51,205 bases of DNA from an uncultured Phocaeicola sp. (GCA_944322395.1 CALUPA010000009.1:1-51205), one strand, 5' to 3'; shown: positions 25,278-34,967, counted from the stretch's first letter. Made by a program: numbers and translations. Notes: generated by a model not told the origin, from the sequence alone.

Positions 25278-26054
25278 ATGAAGATAACAATATTGGGAAG
25301 TGGAACATCAACCGGAGTACCACAAATTGGGTGTACATGTTCGGTTTGCACCAGTAATGATCCTCGCGATCATCGTCTGAGGTGTTCCGGCCTTGTTGAA
25401 GCCGACGGTGTAAGGATCCTAATAGATTGCGGTCCGGATTTTCGTGAACAGATGTTACGCTATGTTGATTTTGCCCCTATTGATGCTGTTCTCATTACTC
25501 ATGAACATTATGACCATGTAGGAGGACTTGATGACCTTCGTCCTTTTTGTCAGTTTAAGGATGTTCCTGTGTATGCCGAGGATTATACAGCTGAGCGTCT
25601 TCAGCAGCGTATCCCGTACTGCTTTGTAGAGCATCCATATCCGGGGGTACCCAGAATACCTTTACATAGGATAGAGCCTGGCAAACCATTTTCTGTAACA
25701 GGAATGTATGGAAACTCATTAGAGATTATCCCTTTCAGAGTTTTTCACGGCAAGATGCCTATATTGGCATTCAGAATAGGTAATATGGCATGGATTACGG
25801 ATATGACAGAAATACCTGACGAAAGTAATAGATTTCTTGGAAATTTGGACTGTTTGATAATGAATGCTTTACGTTTAGAACCACACTGGACACATCAAAG
25901 CCTTCCACAGGCTATTGAACGTGCTAATAGCATTTCTGCACGCAATACATATTTCATTCATGCCAGTCACCATATAGGTCTGCATGCCGATGTTGAAAGT
26001 TCTTTACCGGAAAATATGTATCAGACTTATGATGGAATGCAAATAGAGTTTTGA
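25278..26054 (+). CDS. Beta-lactamase-fold metallo-hydrolase, PhnP-like
   Basis: 258 residues, cytoplasmic. Opens with the strand ITILGSGTSTGVPQIGCTCSVC and the metal motif THEHYDHVGGLDDLRP (H75, H77, D79, H80). Later ligands are in VFHGKMPILAF, AWITDMTEIP and HASHHIGLHAD. The Cys-rich start (CTCSVCTSNDPRDHRLRCS) is the metal site typical of the PhnP-like phosphoribosyl cyclic phosphodiesterase group. The true substrate is unknown. Starts 16 bases after murB. Confidence 0.9.
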   Translation: MKITILGSGTSTGVPQIGCTCSVCTSNDPRDHRLRCSGLVEADGVRILIDCGPDFREQMLRYVDFAPIDAVLITHEHYDHVGGLDDLRPFCQFKDVPVYAEDYTAERLQQRIPYCFVEHPYPGVPRIPLHRIEPGKPFSVTGMYGNSLEIIPFRVFHGKMPILAFRIGNMAWITDMTEIPDESNRFLGNLDCLIMNALRLEPHWTHQSLPQAIERANSISARNTYFIHASHHIGLHADVESSLPENMYQTYDGMQIEF

Positions 26055-26067
26055 TATACATTGTTGA

Positions 26068-26108
26068 GTAAATCCTAGGCATTGCTTAGGATTTACCCAT
26101 TTTTTTTT
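26068..26108 (+). terminator. Terminator of the murB operon, overlapping the YgiQ gene end
   Basis: GTAAATCCTA (26068-26077) and TAGGATTTAC (26087-26096) pair, followed by a run of T residues. The second arm encodes the last codons and stop of the convergent radical-SAM gene. Confidence 0.8.
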
Positions 26109-27915
26109 GGTATAATTTGTCTATTAAGTCATTTCTGCCCATTCTTTTCAACTCGTTTATTATAGCCTTTCTTTCTTCAGGTTTGTACCAAAAGAAGAAC
26201 ATGCGCTGAGCCAACTTTTCTTTTTGACTCTTTGCCGAGAATATTGGCTCCAGTGTATATGGATGATATCCTGTATACCATGCTTCTGTAGCTACAGTCA
26301 TTGGGGTAGGTGTAAAGTCCTGAACCTGTTCCAGATGAAAATCCAGTTTTTTTGTTATCACCGCAAGTTCGGCCATATCCTCTGCCGTACATCCAGGGTG
26401 GCTACTAATGAAATATGGTATAATCTGTTGTCGCAGATTAAATTCAGTATTTATACGGTCAAATATCTTTTTGAAACGTTGGAACTGTTCGAAAGGAGGT
26501 TTTCTCATTATGTATAGCACCTTGTCGCTCGTATGTTCTGGAGCAACTTTAAGTCTGCCGCTTACATGCTTCATTATCAGTTCGCGGGTATATTCACGTG
26601 TGCTCTTGTTTACTTCCTGATCTTTGCTTTCATGCAGTAGCAAGTCGTATCTCACTCCGCTTCCTATGAAACTTTTCTTTATTCCAGGCATGGCATCTAC
26701 GGCATGATAAATATCCAGCAGCGGTCTGTGGTCAGTATTCAGGTTAGGACACACCTGTGGATGTATGCACGATGGACGCTTACATTTCCTGCACATGGTT
26801 TCGTTTCTTCCCCTCATGGCATACATATTTGCAGAAGGACCTCCCAGGTCGCTAAGATATCCTTTAAAATCGGGCATTTCAGTGATGGCTTTCACCTCCT
26901 TGAGGATACTTTCCTTGCTTCGGCTTACAATGAATTTACCTTGATGAGCAGATATGGTACAGAAAGCACATCCTCCGAAACATCCTCTGTGCAGATTTAC
27001 AGAGAACTTTATCATTTCGTATGCCGGAATACGTTTGTTCTTATATTTTGGATGTGGCAGACGCGTATATGGCAGGTCGAACGACATATCCAGTTCGCCT
27101 TGAGTCATAGGAGGGTATGGTGGGTTTACCACTACCACCTTCTTTCCTGTTTCCTGTATTATTCTTTGTGCAGCATATTTGTTTGATTCCTCTTCTATGT
27201 GCTTGAAGTTTTCCGCCTGTTTTTTCTTGTCCCTTATGCATTCCTCGTGCGAGAAAAGCTTTAAGTCATTTTCCCAGGGCTCAAACTTGTCTTTGTTGCA
27301 CACGTATGCTGTCTGCAAAATGTCTGTAGGTATGCTGTTGTTTTCTTTCAGATGCTTGCACAAATCCGTTATAGGCTTTTCTCCCATACCGTAAATTAGC
27401 AAGTCTGCTCCTGAATCTACCAATATCGATTGTCTTACCTTATCCTGCCAATAGTCGTAATGAGTCAGTCTTCTTAGCGATGCTTCTATTCCACCGATAA
27501 TTACAGGTACGTCCGGATAAAGTTTTTTTAGAATTTTCGAATAGACTATTGTAGGATATTCAGGTCGCATGTCGTGGCGTCCGTCCGGTGTATATGCATC
27601 CTCGCTTCGTAGGCGTTTGTTGGCTGTATACTTGTTTACCATACTATCCATACATCCAGCCGAGATTCCGAAGAACAATCTTGGTTTACCAAGTTTCTTG
27701 AAATCCCTGAGATCATCCCTCCAGTTGGGCTGTGGTATTATTGCTACTCTAAGTCCTTGTGCTTCAAGCATTCGTCCTATTACGGCAGCTCCAAATGATG
27801 GATGGTCTACGTATGCATCTCCACTGAACAGGATAACGTCGAGTTCATCCCATCCTCTCAGTTCTACTTCCTTCTTGGTTGTTGGTAACCAGTCTGTTAG
27901 ATTATATGCCTTCAA
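26086..27915 (-). CDS. YgiQ-family radical SAM protein
   Basis: 609 residues, a usual size for YgiQ (UPF0313). The N-terminal domain resembles a cobalamin-binding or similar Rossmann fold (DVILFSGDAYVDHPSFGAAVIGRMLEAQG). The radical SAM core has the cluster motif CFGGCAFC (C-x3-C-x2-C) near residue 315. More cysteines lie downstream (CRKCKRPSCIHPQVCP), maybe for a second cluster. The YgiQ signature APEHTSDKVLYIMRKPPFEQF is present. The reaction is not known. It follows the small gene at 27919-28239 by only 3 bases, so the two are co-transcribed. Confidence 0.92.
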   Translation of the reverse strand: MKAYNLTDWLPTTKKEVELRGWDELDVILFSGDAYVDHPSFGAAVIGRMLEAQGLRVAIIPQPNWRDDLRDFKKLGKPRLFFGISAGCMDSMVNKYTANKRLRSEDAYTPDGRHDMRPEYPTIVYSKILKKLYPDVPVIIGGIEASLRRLTHYDYWQDKVRQSILVDSGADLLIYGMGEKPITDLCKHLKENNSIPTDILQTAYVCNKDKFEPWENDLKLFSHEECIRDKKKQAENFKHIEEESNKYAAQRIIQETGKKVVVVNPPYPPMTQGELDMSFDLPYTRLPHPKYKNKRIPAYEMIKFSVNLHRGCFGGCAFCTISAHQGKFIVSRSKESILKEVKAITEMPDFKGYLSDLGGPSANMYAMRGRNETMCRKCKRPSCIHPQVCPNLNTDHRPLLDIYHAVDAMPGIKKSFIGSGVRYDLLLHESKDQEVNKSTREYTRELIMKHVSGRLKVAPEHTSDKVLYIMRKPPFEQFQRFKKIFDRINTEFNLRQQIIPYFISSHPGCTAEDMAELAVITKKLDFHLEQVQDFTPTPMTVATEAWYTGYHPYTLEPIFSAKSQKEKLAQRMFFFWYKPEERKAIINELKRMGRNDLIDKLYQKKMGKS

Positions 27916-27918
27916 TAT

Positions 27919-28239
27919 TTATTCCTCTATTTCTTCAATATTTCCTTTTTCTCTCTCCCAGTTTATGTAAAGCATAATTAGTTGATGTAGTCCGAAAGCT
28001 TTCATATTATCATGATATATTACGTTCAGACATAAGTCCAGCAAATCCTTGCAGTCTTCTTCTGTCGAAGCTATGAGCGAACGTATATTAAGTTTCAGCT
28101 TTTCCAATACACTTTCGTCTACTATACCGTTGCTGTCTATCAGTTGCTGGAACAGCGAATATTTTTCTATTGTCTTGAGATTTTCTTCTGAAATGTTCAG
28201 GCTTCTTGTACCTGACTGGTTAGCTTGAATTGTAAACAT
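27919..28239 (-). CDS. Small helical protein of unknown function
   Basis: 106 residues, soluble, no signal peptide or cysteine motif; mostly predicted helix with an acidic end (EREKGNIEEIEE). A sigma-like TATATTTG box is upstream and the stop codon is 3 bases before the YgiQ gene start, so the two are translationally linked. I do not recognise a family. Confidence 0.65.
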   Translation of the reverse strand: MFTIQANQSGTRSLNISEENLKTIEKYSLFQQLIDSNGIVDESVLEKLKLNIRSLIASTEEDCKDLLDLCLNVIYHDNMKAFGLHQLIMLYINWEREKGNIEEIEE

Positions 28240-28268
28240 GGTTTTATTGTTTATGTTGTTCTTAAGTA

Positions 28269-28299
28269 CAAATATATGAAATATATTGTTGTATTGAAA
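28269..28299 (-). promoter_or_regulatory. Probable promoter of the small-protein-YgiQ operon
   Basis: Minus strand TATATTTG (28276-28269), with TTTC (28299-28296) 19 bases upstream, three of four bases of the -33 consensus. Confidence 0.55.
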
Positions 28300-28372
28300 A
28301 ATATTTTATATGTTTTCTCGTTATGACATTTTTTTAGCATGATTATGCTATACTGTTTTTTACACACTATCA

Positions 28373-30955
28373 TTATTTTTCAGGTATTGAAGTATACGTT
28401 ATGGTGCCAATTTCTCCGTTTTCTGTTAGTATCTCTGCTTGGATTATAATAGGAGTAGAGTATTGGTTGTTGTAACATTCTATATTTATCCTGCCGTCTT
28501 TGTCAAGCGCTGCTGAAGGTTTCCATAATAAGGTTCTTCTTGTATCTGCTCTGTCCATATAAAGATTCTTGTACGGATATTTTGGTGAATAGAATTCGTA
28601 TGTATTGGAGTATCCTTGCAATGTAGTATGCCTGGTTCCGGTAGCAGCCGATTCGTTATTATTCAGTACGTCTTTGTGTGGAATGGAAACAAGGTATATG
28701 AATGCATATTTGGTAATGTCATCAAGTGTACTTATCTTTAATGAGTTTGATTCGTTTGTATTAAGTGCTTCGCTTATATCTGTTATTTTTGAATTGTTTA
28801 TCAGATCATTGCTTATACCTTTGCTACCATGCGTTATATAAATGGATTCTAGTCCGTCTATTTCTGTCATCATCATCTTTTGTTCTATTGATGATAATAT
28901 CTTTCCATCCAGTAGAAATATGATTTTCTTTTGCCTGTAAGTATAACTGTTGTCTCGTCGGTCCCAAAAAAAATGTGGATTTACCATTTCCAGAAAGTCT
29001 GGTATTGTTCCTACGAATTTACCTTCATCTCTTAACTCGTCTACTTTACGTCTGATGTCGTAATATGCATCAATACCTTGTTCATCTATTTTAGTTATAT
29101 AGTCTTTCCTCTTGCTTTTTATTATAATTTCGTCAAGTATATAGTTACCGAAAAGTCTTGAGAGTGAATCCAAATATATTGAATCGAACTTTTCTGTTTG
29201 TAATTTCCAATTTTCTGTATCTTCCCATGTCGGATTTGTTTCAGGTGCAACCAATCTCCTAATGTTTGGTGCGAAGTTTCGGTCAAGTATTATCAGTGCA
29301 TCTGTATTTCTGTTTTTGTCCTGTTTTCGTGTTTGTATTAATGCTTCTTTGTTTCCGGCAAACAGTTCCATTGGTACTTTAAAGTTTCCATTTTCGTCGG
29401 TCAGTGTTTCACCTGTCAGAAATCCCGTTTCGTCTTTAAGTGCAATACTCAGTCTGATATTTTTTAGTGGTTTCTTCATAATACTGGATTTTACCGTACC
29501 GTTTATCACAAGTTCTTTTTCAGCTGGCATAATCTCTTTTTCGTCTGTTTGCAATATAGTCTGGTTTTCATATTTTCTCCATCCCTGTACCATCATCAGA
29601 AGGTCGAGCTTATTCTTCTTTTCTGATGTTATGTCTTTGAAGTAATATCCGGGCTCATGTACGTATCCTTTGATACTTGATGTCAGGAGTAGGCTTGTAA
29701 GAATATTGTTTTCATATTCAGAATATTCAGAACGTAGTCCATCACGTATGCTTACTGGGATTTTTCCTTGTATAGGTTTATTTCTTGTGTTACGCACTCC
29801 AAATTCAAACTTTATCTTCGAGTACGGAGTATATATAGGTTTTACTCCTCTAATGTTAATATTGAGCAATTCTTCCGGATATGAAAATACAAAACGTTCA
29901 GATAGTATCTGTCCCTTGGTGTTTATCAGACTGATTTTTGCAATTCCTGAGGGTAAGTTTTCTTTTTTGACAGTCATGGAATCTTTCAGTGTATTGTCAA
30001 AATATAAAGTCTTGTAGATTATAGGATTTCCATAAGAGGAGATAAAAACTGCTAAAGTATCTTTTGGGGTATGTTTGTTACATTGTGTTATTATTTTTAA
30101 CTCTCTGTCATCGTTTTTTGCATGTATTGCATAACCATATTGCAATGCTTCGGGAAGGTTAAAATTGTATATTTTATTTTTATAGTACAGTTTTGCTTTT
30201 GCTGTAGTTTCTGTAGGTTTGTATGTAAAATATCCCATTCCGTTATGTATGGTATTTACTTTTGCTATTTTCTGTCCATTTCCTGATATAATTTCTACGT
30301 TTGCCTTTACATCAGTATCTTGTTTGCTTTCTACTTTAAACGCCACTTTTGATTCTACACCTTGTATCAGATGTCCTCCTTCCGGATAAAAGCTGAGTAT
30401 TACTTCCTCTTCCATAGCAGGACGTATTCTCATTGATTCACAGAGTTTTAAATCTGTAATACTTCTTTCTTCGTTTAATTTGTTCGACATTTTGTATATC
30501 GGGAAAGTTTTACTGAAGTATTCATCTTTCGAGAATTGTAACATCCATCTTGTATATGCTCTGATCTCATAATATCCGGAAATAATGTTTGAGGGAAGAA
30601 TGAATTGCCCTTCTCCTTCTCCATTAGAAAGTCTGATAATTTGCTTTTCTTTTGTTTGTCCTGCTTGGTCAATAAGTTCAACGTACAATGGACGGCTTAT
30701 TGAACTGAATTTGTTTGTCTCTGATATTACTGTATAAGCTTTGAACCATATTGTATCACCTGCAAAATACCCAGTATTATCAAATTGTAAATATACCTTT
30801 TCATGTGGATTTCTAATTGCAAATTCTTTAGCCTTTTTCATATATGCAGAGAAAATACTGTCTGCATGCATTCCCATAACAATACATGGAATATACGATA
30901 AAAATATTACACCAAGTACTAAACTTATTGTGTGGTTTGTTCCCCTGTTTGACAT
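28373..30955 (-). CDS. Large exported MG2-domain protein with a carboxypeptidase-regulatory-like and plug-like tail
   Basis: 860 residues with an N-terminal signal or anchor (SLVLGVIFLSYIPCIVMG). An alpha-2-macroglobulin-like MG2 domain opens it (HEKVYLQFDNTGYFAGDTIWFKAY, GEGQFILPSNIISGYYEIRAYTRWM). Several further beta domains follow. Near residue 500 comes a carboxypeptidase-regulatory-like domain (LVINGTVKSSIMKKPLKNIRLSI, TDENGNFKVPM). The last part has DEIIIKSKRKDYITK and VPDFLE-like strings resembling the plug domain of TonB-dependent receptors, but no barrel follows. This layout is common in Bacteroidota as an unexplained exported protein. It stands alone between terminators. Confidence 0.8.
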   Translation of the reverse strand: MSNRGTNHTISLVLGVIFLSYIPCIVMGMHADSIFSAYMKKAKEFAIRNPHEKVYLQFDNTGYFAGDTIWFKAYTVISETNKFSSISRPLYVELIDQAGQTKEKQIIRLSNGEGEGQFILPSNIISGYYEIRAYTRWMLQFSKDEYFSKTFPIYKMSNKLNEERSITDLKLCESMRIRPAMEEEVILSFYPEGGHLIQGVESKVAFKVESKQDTDVKANVEIISGNGQKIAKVNTIHNGMGYFTYKPTETTAKAKLYYKNKIYNFNLPEALQYGYAIHAKNDDRELKIITQCNKHTPKDTLAVFISSYGNPIIYKTLYFDNTLKDSMTVKKENLPSGIAKISLINTKGQILSERFVFSYPEELLNINIRGVKPIYTPYSKIKFEFGVRNTRNKPIQGKIPVSIRDGLRSEYSEYENNILTSLLLTSSIKGYVHEPGYYFKDITSEKKNKLDLLMMVQGWRKYENQTILQTDEKEIMPAEKELVINGTVKSSIMKKPLKNIRLSIALKDETGFLTGETLTDENGNFKVPMELFAGNKEALIQTRKQDKNRNTDALIILDRNFAPNIRRLVAPETNPTWEDTENWKLQTEKFDSIYLDSLSRLFGNYILDEIIIKSKRKDYITKIDEQGIDAYYDIRRKVDELRDEGKFVGTIPDFLEMVNPHFFWDRRDNSYTYRQKKIIFLLDGKILSSIEQKMMMTEIDGLESIYITHGSKGISNDLINNSKITDISEALNTNESNSLKISTLDDITKYAFIYLVSIPHKDVLNNNESAATGTRHTTLQGYSNTYEFYSPKYPYKNLYMDRADTRRTLLWKPSAALDKDGRINIECYNNQYSTPIIIQAEILTENGEIGTITYTSIPEK

Positions 30956-30998
30956 AGTTCTTTTATAAATTTTAGATTCTTAAATATATATTTATAGT

Positions 30999-31024
30999 AA
31001 AAGCCTACATTTCTGCAGGCTTTT
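30999..31024 (-). terminator. Terminator of the acyltransferase operon
   Basis: AAAAGCCTACA and TGCAGGCTTTT (one G-U type mismatch) around a short loop; both sides end in A/T runs, so it can work for either strand. It is 12 bases past the acyltransferase stop codon. Confidence 0.7.
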
Positions 31025-31035
31025 CCGTTATCATC

Positions 31036-31590
31036 TTATATATTTCCTATATCGAATTTCTCAGGATGTTTTCCCTTGAAATCCTTAAAATAAAGTTTTA
31101 TTTCACGCATGTCCTTGTCTATGTCCCCTGTTGGCATTATAGCTTTATTGGCATGTATGCATTTTTTGCTATAGTCTATACCTATAAGTACGATAGGTAT
31201 TTCTGCCCCGCTTGCTATGAAATAAAATCCCTTTTTCCAATTTGGATTGGCGGATCTTGTTCCTTCCGGAGTAATAGCCAAATGGAATTTCTTGCTCTCT
31301 TTAATGAGCTTTACAGTTTGTTCAACCAATGATGTGCGTTTACTTCTGTTTACCGGAATTCCACCCATCCATCGGAAGATATATCCCAATGGAAAAAAGA
31401 ACCATTCTTTTTTCATCAGAAAACCTGATTCACGTCCTATTGCCCCGATAAACAGTTTGCCTATTATTAAATCCCAGTTTGTGGTATGAGGAGCAGCACA
31501 TATTATACATTTGTCATAGTCCGGAACATTTACTTCCGCTTTCCATCCCAACAGCTTGAAATATATAAAACTGAAAAGTGCTTTTTTCAT
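31036..31590 (-). CDS. 1-acyl-glycerol-3-phosphate acyltransferase-like protein
   Basis: 184 residues of the PlsC/glycerophospholipid acyltransferase family. The catalytic H-x4-D motif is APHTTNWD (H35, D40). The second motif is GGIPVNRSKR and the third TPEGTRSA (107-114), followed by WKKGFYFIASGAEIPIVLIGID. It is shorter than typical PlsC (about 240 residues) and resembles the small acyltransferases of Bacteroidota whose substrate is unclear. It follows a small helical gene by 16 bases. Confidence 0.85.
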   Translation of the reverse strand: MKKALFSFIYFKLLGWKAEVNVPDYDKCIICAAPHTTNWDLIIGKLFIGAIGRESGFLMKKEWFFFPLGYIFRWMGGIPVNRSKRTSLVEQTVKLIKESKKFHLAITPEGTRSANPNWKKGFYFIASGAEIPIVLIGIDYSKKCIHANKAIMPTGDIDKDMREIKLYFKDFKGKHPEKFDIGNI

Positions 31591-31606
31591 TTCCTGCTGT
31601 TGTGGA

Positions 31607-31873
31607 TTATTTTTCGTTCAGTTTATTGAATATTTCTTCAATCTGTGTGTTGAAGTCTGATCTAAGTTTTTTGTAGAAACCTTTTACATTTCCCGGTTCA
31701 GTGTGGCTGATACGGCTGATAATATCCGCACGCAAGTTCATGGCCTTCTCGACTAATTCTGCAATTACTTCACGTTTTGCAGCATCGGCATTCATGCCTT
31801 CAATGAAACACATACCTATAGTTACTTCAGAAATATAATTCACATGCTTTTTCAAGTTTCTTCTACTAGCCAT
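31607..31873 (-). CDS. Small helical cytoplasmic protein of unknown function
   Basis: 88 residues, basic at the start (MASRRNLKKHVNYI) and mainly helical. I recall similar proteins as uncharacterised in Bacteroidales but cannot assign a domain. A TATCTTTA-like box upstream (31915-31922) suggests it is the first gene of the acyltransferase operon. Confidence 0.7.
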   Translation of the reverse strand: MASRRNLKKHVNYISEVTIGMCFIEGMNADAAKREVIAELVEKAMNLRADIISRISHTEPGNVKGFYKKLRSDFNTQIEEIFNKLNEK

Positions 31874-32187
31874 AATTCAATGAATTTAATTGATTAATAA
31901 ATAATGATTTTGTCGTAAAGATAGTGTTTTTGTTGGAATATTTATTCCTTTTGCCCAAATATTATTCCTGCTGTGTATTTTTTTTATCAGAGGTTTTCGT
32001 ATTTCCGAAAAAAAGACGAAATTTGCACGGTAAGTTTTGGAGCATATAATGCAGAAAAAACGTCAGGGCGTTTTATTTGAAATGACAAGGCGTTTTGATT
32101 AAAACGACAAGGCGTTTTTTGAGGAAGTATTATAGCGGATAAAAAGGACTAAATAATATACACCTTATATAAATAAATTTTGAAATT
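31874..32187. other. Divergent intergenic region upstream of pfp
   Basis: 314 bases between the small helical gene and pfp. It holds a palindrome TTTTCG-N6-CGAAAA (31994-32011) and the tandem repeat array at 32057-32126. No promoter with both boxes is clear; TTTG at 32022-32025 followed after 19 bases by TATAATGC (32045) is a weak candidate. Confidence 0.6.
32057..32126. repeat. Three tandem 22-base operator-like repeats upstream of pfp
   Basis: Units at 32061-32082, 32083-32104 and 32105-32126, each 22 bases and sharing CA(A/G)GGCGTTTT. The first and third are centred on the palindrome AAAACG-N6-CGTTTT (32057-32074 and 32101-32118). The second has GAAATG-N6-CGTTTT, one degenerate arm. CGTTTTGATTAAAACG (32091-32106) could form a hairpin if transcribed. 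Confidence 0.8.
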
Positions 32188-33831
32188 ATGACAAAAAGTG
32201 CATTACAAATTGCAAGAGCTGCTTATCAGCCAAAATTACCAAAAGCCCTTACAGGTGCGGTTGCTGTAAAAGAAGGTGAAGCTACTCAGTCTGTAGCTGA
32301 CCAGGAAGCAATTAAAAAGTTGTTCCCTAATACATACGGAATGCCTTTGATTCAGTTCGTTGAAGGACAGGCTCAGAACACTGCAGAAATGAATGTAGGT
32401 GTTATCTTGTCTGGTGGACAGGCTCCTGGTGGACACAACGTTATCTCTGGTCTTTTCGACGGTATCAAGAAACTTAATCCAAACAACAAACTTTATGGTT
32501 TTATCCTTGGTCCTGGCGGTTTGGTAGACCACAACTATAAAGAACTTACTGCTGATATCATCGACGAATATCGTAACACTGGTGGTTTCGATATCATCGG
32601 TTCTGGTCGTACAAAACTTGAAAAAGAAGAACAGTTCGAAAAAGGTTACGAAATCTTGAAAGAACTTGGTATCAAGGCCTTGGTAATCATCGGTGGTGAC
32701 GACTCTAACACTAATGCTTGTGTTTTGGCTGAATACTATGCTGCTAAGAATTATGGCGTACAGGTAATAGGTTGCCCTAAGACTATCGACGGTGACTTGA
32801 AGAACGAAATGATTGAAACTTCATTCGGTTTCGATACTGCATGTAAGACATATTCTGAAGTTATCGGTAACATCGAACGCGACTGTAATTCTGCTCGTAA
32901 ATACTGGCATTTCATCAAATTGATGGGACGTTCTGCTTCTCATATCGCTCTAGAATGTGCTCTCCAGACACAGCCAAACATCTGTATCATTTCTGAAGAA
33001 GTTGAAGCTAAGAATATGTCACTTGACGATGTTGTAACTTACATCGCTCAGGCTGTTGCCAATCGTGCTGCAGAAGGAAACAATTTCGGTACAGTTCTTA
33101 TCCCAGAAGGTCTTATCGAGTTTATCCCTGCTATGAAGGCACTTATCGCTGAATTGAACGATTTCCTCGCTGTTAACGGCGAAGAATTCAACAAGATTGA
33201 ACCTAACAAGCAACGTGAATATATTATCAGCAAGCTTTCTGCTGAAAATTCAGCTATCTATGCTTCTCTTCCAGAAGGTGTAGCTCGCCAGTTGTCACTT
33301 GACCGCGACCCACACGGAAACGTACAGGTTTCACTGATAGAAACAGAAAAACTTCTTTCTGAAATGGTTGCTAAGAAACTTGCTGCATGGAAGACAGAAG
33401 GTAAGTTTGTAGGTAAGTTCTCTGCACAGCATCACTTCTTCGGTTATGAAGGACGTTGCGCTGCTCCATCTAACTTCGACGCAGACTACTGTTATTCACT
33501 TGGTTACACAGCTTCATTACTTATTGCTAGCGGAAAGACTGGTTACATGTCATCTGTACGCAACACTACTGCTCCTGCTGCTGAATGGATTGCAGGTGGT
33601 GTGCCTATCACTATGATGATGAACATGGAACGTCGTCATGGCGAAATGAAACCAGTTATACAGAAGGCACTTGTTAAACTTGATGGCGCTCCTTTCAAAG
33701 CATTCGCTGCACAGCGTGAAGCTTGGGCTAAGGAAACTGCATACGTTTATCCAGGTCCTATCCAGTACTTCGGTCCTACAGAAGTTTGCGACCAGCCAAC
33801 TAAGACTCTTCAGTTGGAACAGGCTAAATAA
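32188..33831 (+). CDS. pfp: Pyrophosphate-dependent 6-phosphofructokinase (long clade)
   Basis: Phosphorylates fructose 6-phosphate with pyrophosphate, reversibly, in glycolysis. 547 residues, the long PFP group. The phosphoryl donor motif is GGDDSN (169-174), with the second Asp that marks PPi use instead of ATP. The catalytic motif is CPKTIDGDL (196-204). [16 protein letters not shown] is the glycine-rich N-terminal loop, and [15 protein letters not shown] is the substrate site. Codon use is strongly biased to GAC, AAC, TTC, ATC and GGT compared with its neighbours, a sign of high expression. It has repeat-rich upstream DNA and a strong terminator. Confidence 0.97.
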   Translation: MTKSALQIARAAYQPKLPKALTGAVAVKEGEATQSVADQEAIKKLFPNTYGMPLIQFVEGQAQNTAEMNVGVILSGGQAPGGHNVISGLFDGIKKLNPNNKLYGFILGPGGLVDHNYKELTADIIDEYRNTGGFDIIGSGRTKLEKEEQFEKGYEILKELGIKALVIIGGDDSNTNACVLAEYYAAKNYGVQVIGCPKTIDGDLKNEMIETSFGFDTACKTYSEVIGNIERDCNSARKYWHFIKLMGRSASHIALECALQTQPNICIISEEVEAKNMSLDDVVTYIAQAVANRAAEGNNFGTVLIPEGLIEFIPAMKALIAELNDFLAVNGEEFNKIEPNKQREYIISKLSAENSAIYASLPEGVARQLSLDRDPHGNVQVSLIETEKLLSEMVAKKLAAWKTEGKFVGKFSAQHHFFGYEGRCAAPSNFDADYCYSLGYTASLLIASGKTGYMSSVRNTTAPAAEWIAGGVPITMMMNMERRHGEMKPVIQKALVKLDGAPFKAFAAQREAWAKETAYVYPGPIQYFGPTEVCDQPTKTLQLEQAK

Positions 33832-33863
33832 TATCGGTTTATGACTGATATAATATAATTGCC

Positions 33864-33918
33864 AAGAATCACCACAGCCCAGCAACAGAGTATGTATGCT
33901 CCTGTGGTGATTCTTTTA
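33864..33918 (+). terminator. Terminator of pfp
   Basis: Fourteen-base perfect arms (AAGAATCACCACAG and its complement, 33864-33877 and 33902-33915) with a 24-base loop, followed by T-rich sequence. Confidence 0.9.
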
Positions 33919-33982
33919 CTATAATTGTATATGTGCATGTAATTCTATCCTCTGTTTGATATTTTATAATATAATTAAAACC

Positions 33983-34891
33983 ATGACCAAAGAATCGAAT
34001 GTTTCTGTGGAGAAGAAGGCTGCTAGAAAGCCTGTCGCTAAGCGTAAACCAACGCAAATTTTAAAATCTGGCGGACGAAAAACCGTAAAGGCTAAATCTT
34101 CCACTCCAAAGAAACAAAAACAGTCCGGTAAACTTTCGGATGCTGCACATTATATGCTGATGGCGGTGGGTGCTTTGATATTTGTGTTTGGGTTTTATTT
34201 TTTCTTTATTCGTCCGTATTCTTACAGATGGAAACCATGTTATGGTATGAAGGCATACGGTGTTTGTCTCCCTTATGGATATGCTGTGCATGGAATAGAT
34301 GTCTCGCACCACCAGGATGATATTGACTGGAAGGCACTCAAAACAGTGCAGTATGCTCAGTTTCCTATACGTTTTGTATTTATAAAGGCTACTGAGGGAG
34401 GAGACTTTAAGGACAGAGCTTTTGATTATAATTTTGCTGAGGCTGACAGTACACACTTCATACGTGGAGCTTATCATTTCTACAATCCAAATACAGACCC
34501 TGTGAAACAGGCTGATTTCTTTATTGACAATGTTAAACTAAAGGCAGGTGACCTGCCTCCTGTGCTTGATATAGAAAAGAAGCCTAAGGATGTTGATAAG
34601 CTAAAAAAGGATTTACAGATATGGCTTAACAGGGTGGAAAGACATTACAAAGTGAAACCTATATTATACACTTCGTATAAATTCAAGAACAAATATCTGT
34701 CAGATTCTGTTTTTAATACATATCCTTATTGGATTGCCCATTATTATGTCGACTCGGTAAGATATGAAGGCGAATGGAAATTCTGGCAGCACACAGATGT
34801 AGGGACTATGCCGGGAATAAGAGAGCAGGTAGATCTGAATGTTTTTAACGGTTCGATGAGCGAATTGCTTGAACTTACTATAAAAGATTGA
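33983..34891 (+). CDS. Membrane-anchored GH25 lysozyme
   Basis: 302 residues from the ATG in ACCATGACC; an upstream frame-compatible ATG at 33956 is less likely. The first 50 residues are extremely basic (Lys/Arg/Ala/Pro), then one membrane segment (about 56-76, MLMAVGALIFVFGFYFFFI) and a GH25 muramidase domain. Active-site residues are visible as D106 in HGIDVSHHQ, the VFIKATEGG strand, and D196/E198 in PPVLDIEKK. FWQHTDVGTMPGI matches the C-terminal motif. The domain would be periplasmic and cut peptidoglycan. The basic tail could bind nucleic acid or anionic lipid; that part is inference. Confidence 0.9.
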   Translation: MTKESNVSVEKKAARKPVAKRKPTQILKSGGRKTVKAKSSTPKKQKQSGKLSDAAHYMLMAVGALIFVFGFYFFFIRPYSYRWKPCYGMKAYGVCLPYGYAVHGIDVSHHQDDIDWKALKTVQYAQFPIRFVFIKATEGGDFKDRAFDYNFAEADSTHFIRGAYHFYNPNTDPVKQADFFIDNVKLKAGDLPPVLDIEKKPKDVDKLKKDLQIWLNRVERHYKVKPILYTSYKFKNKYLSDSVFNTYPYWIAHYYVDSVRYEGEWKFWQHTDVGTMPGIREQVDLNVFNGSMSELLELTIKD

Positions 34892-34967
34892 TTTACAATT
34901 AATAATTAATGCTCAATGATTACGAACTAATAATAAACAATTAACACATTTCATCTTTTAATTAATT

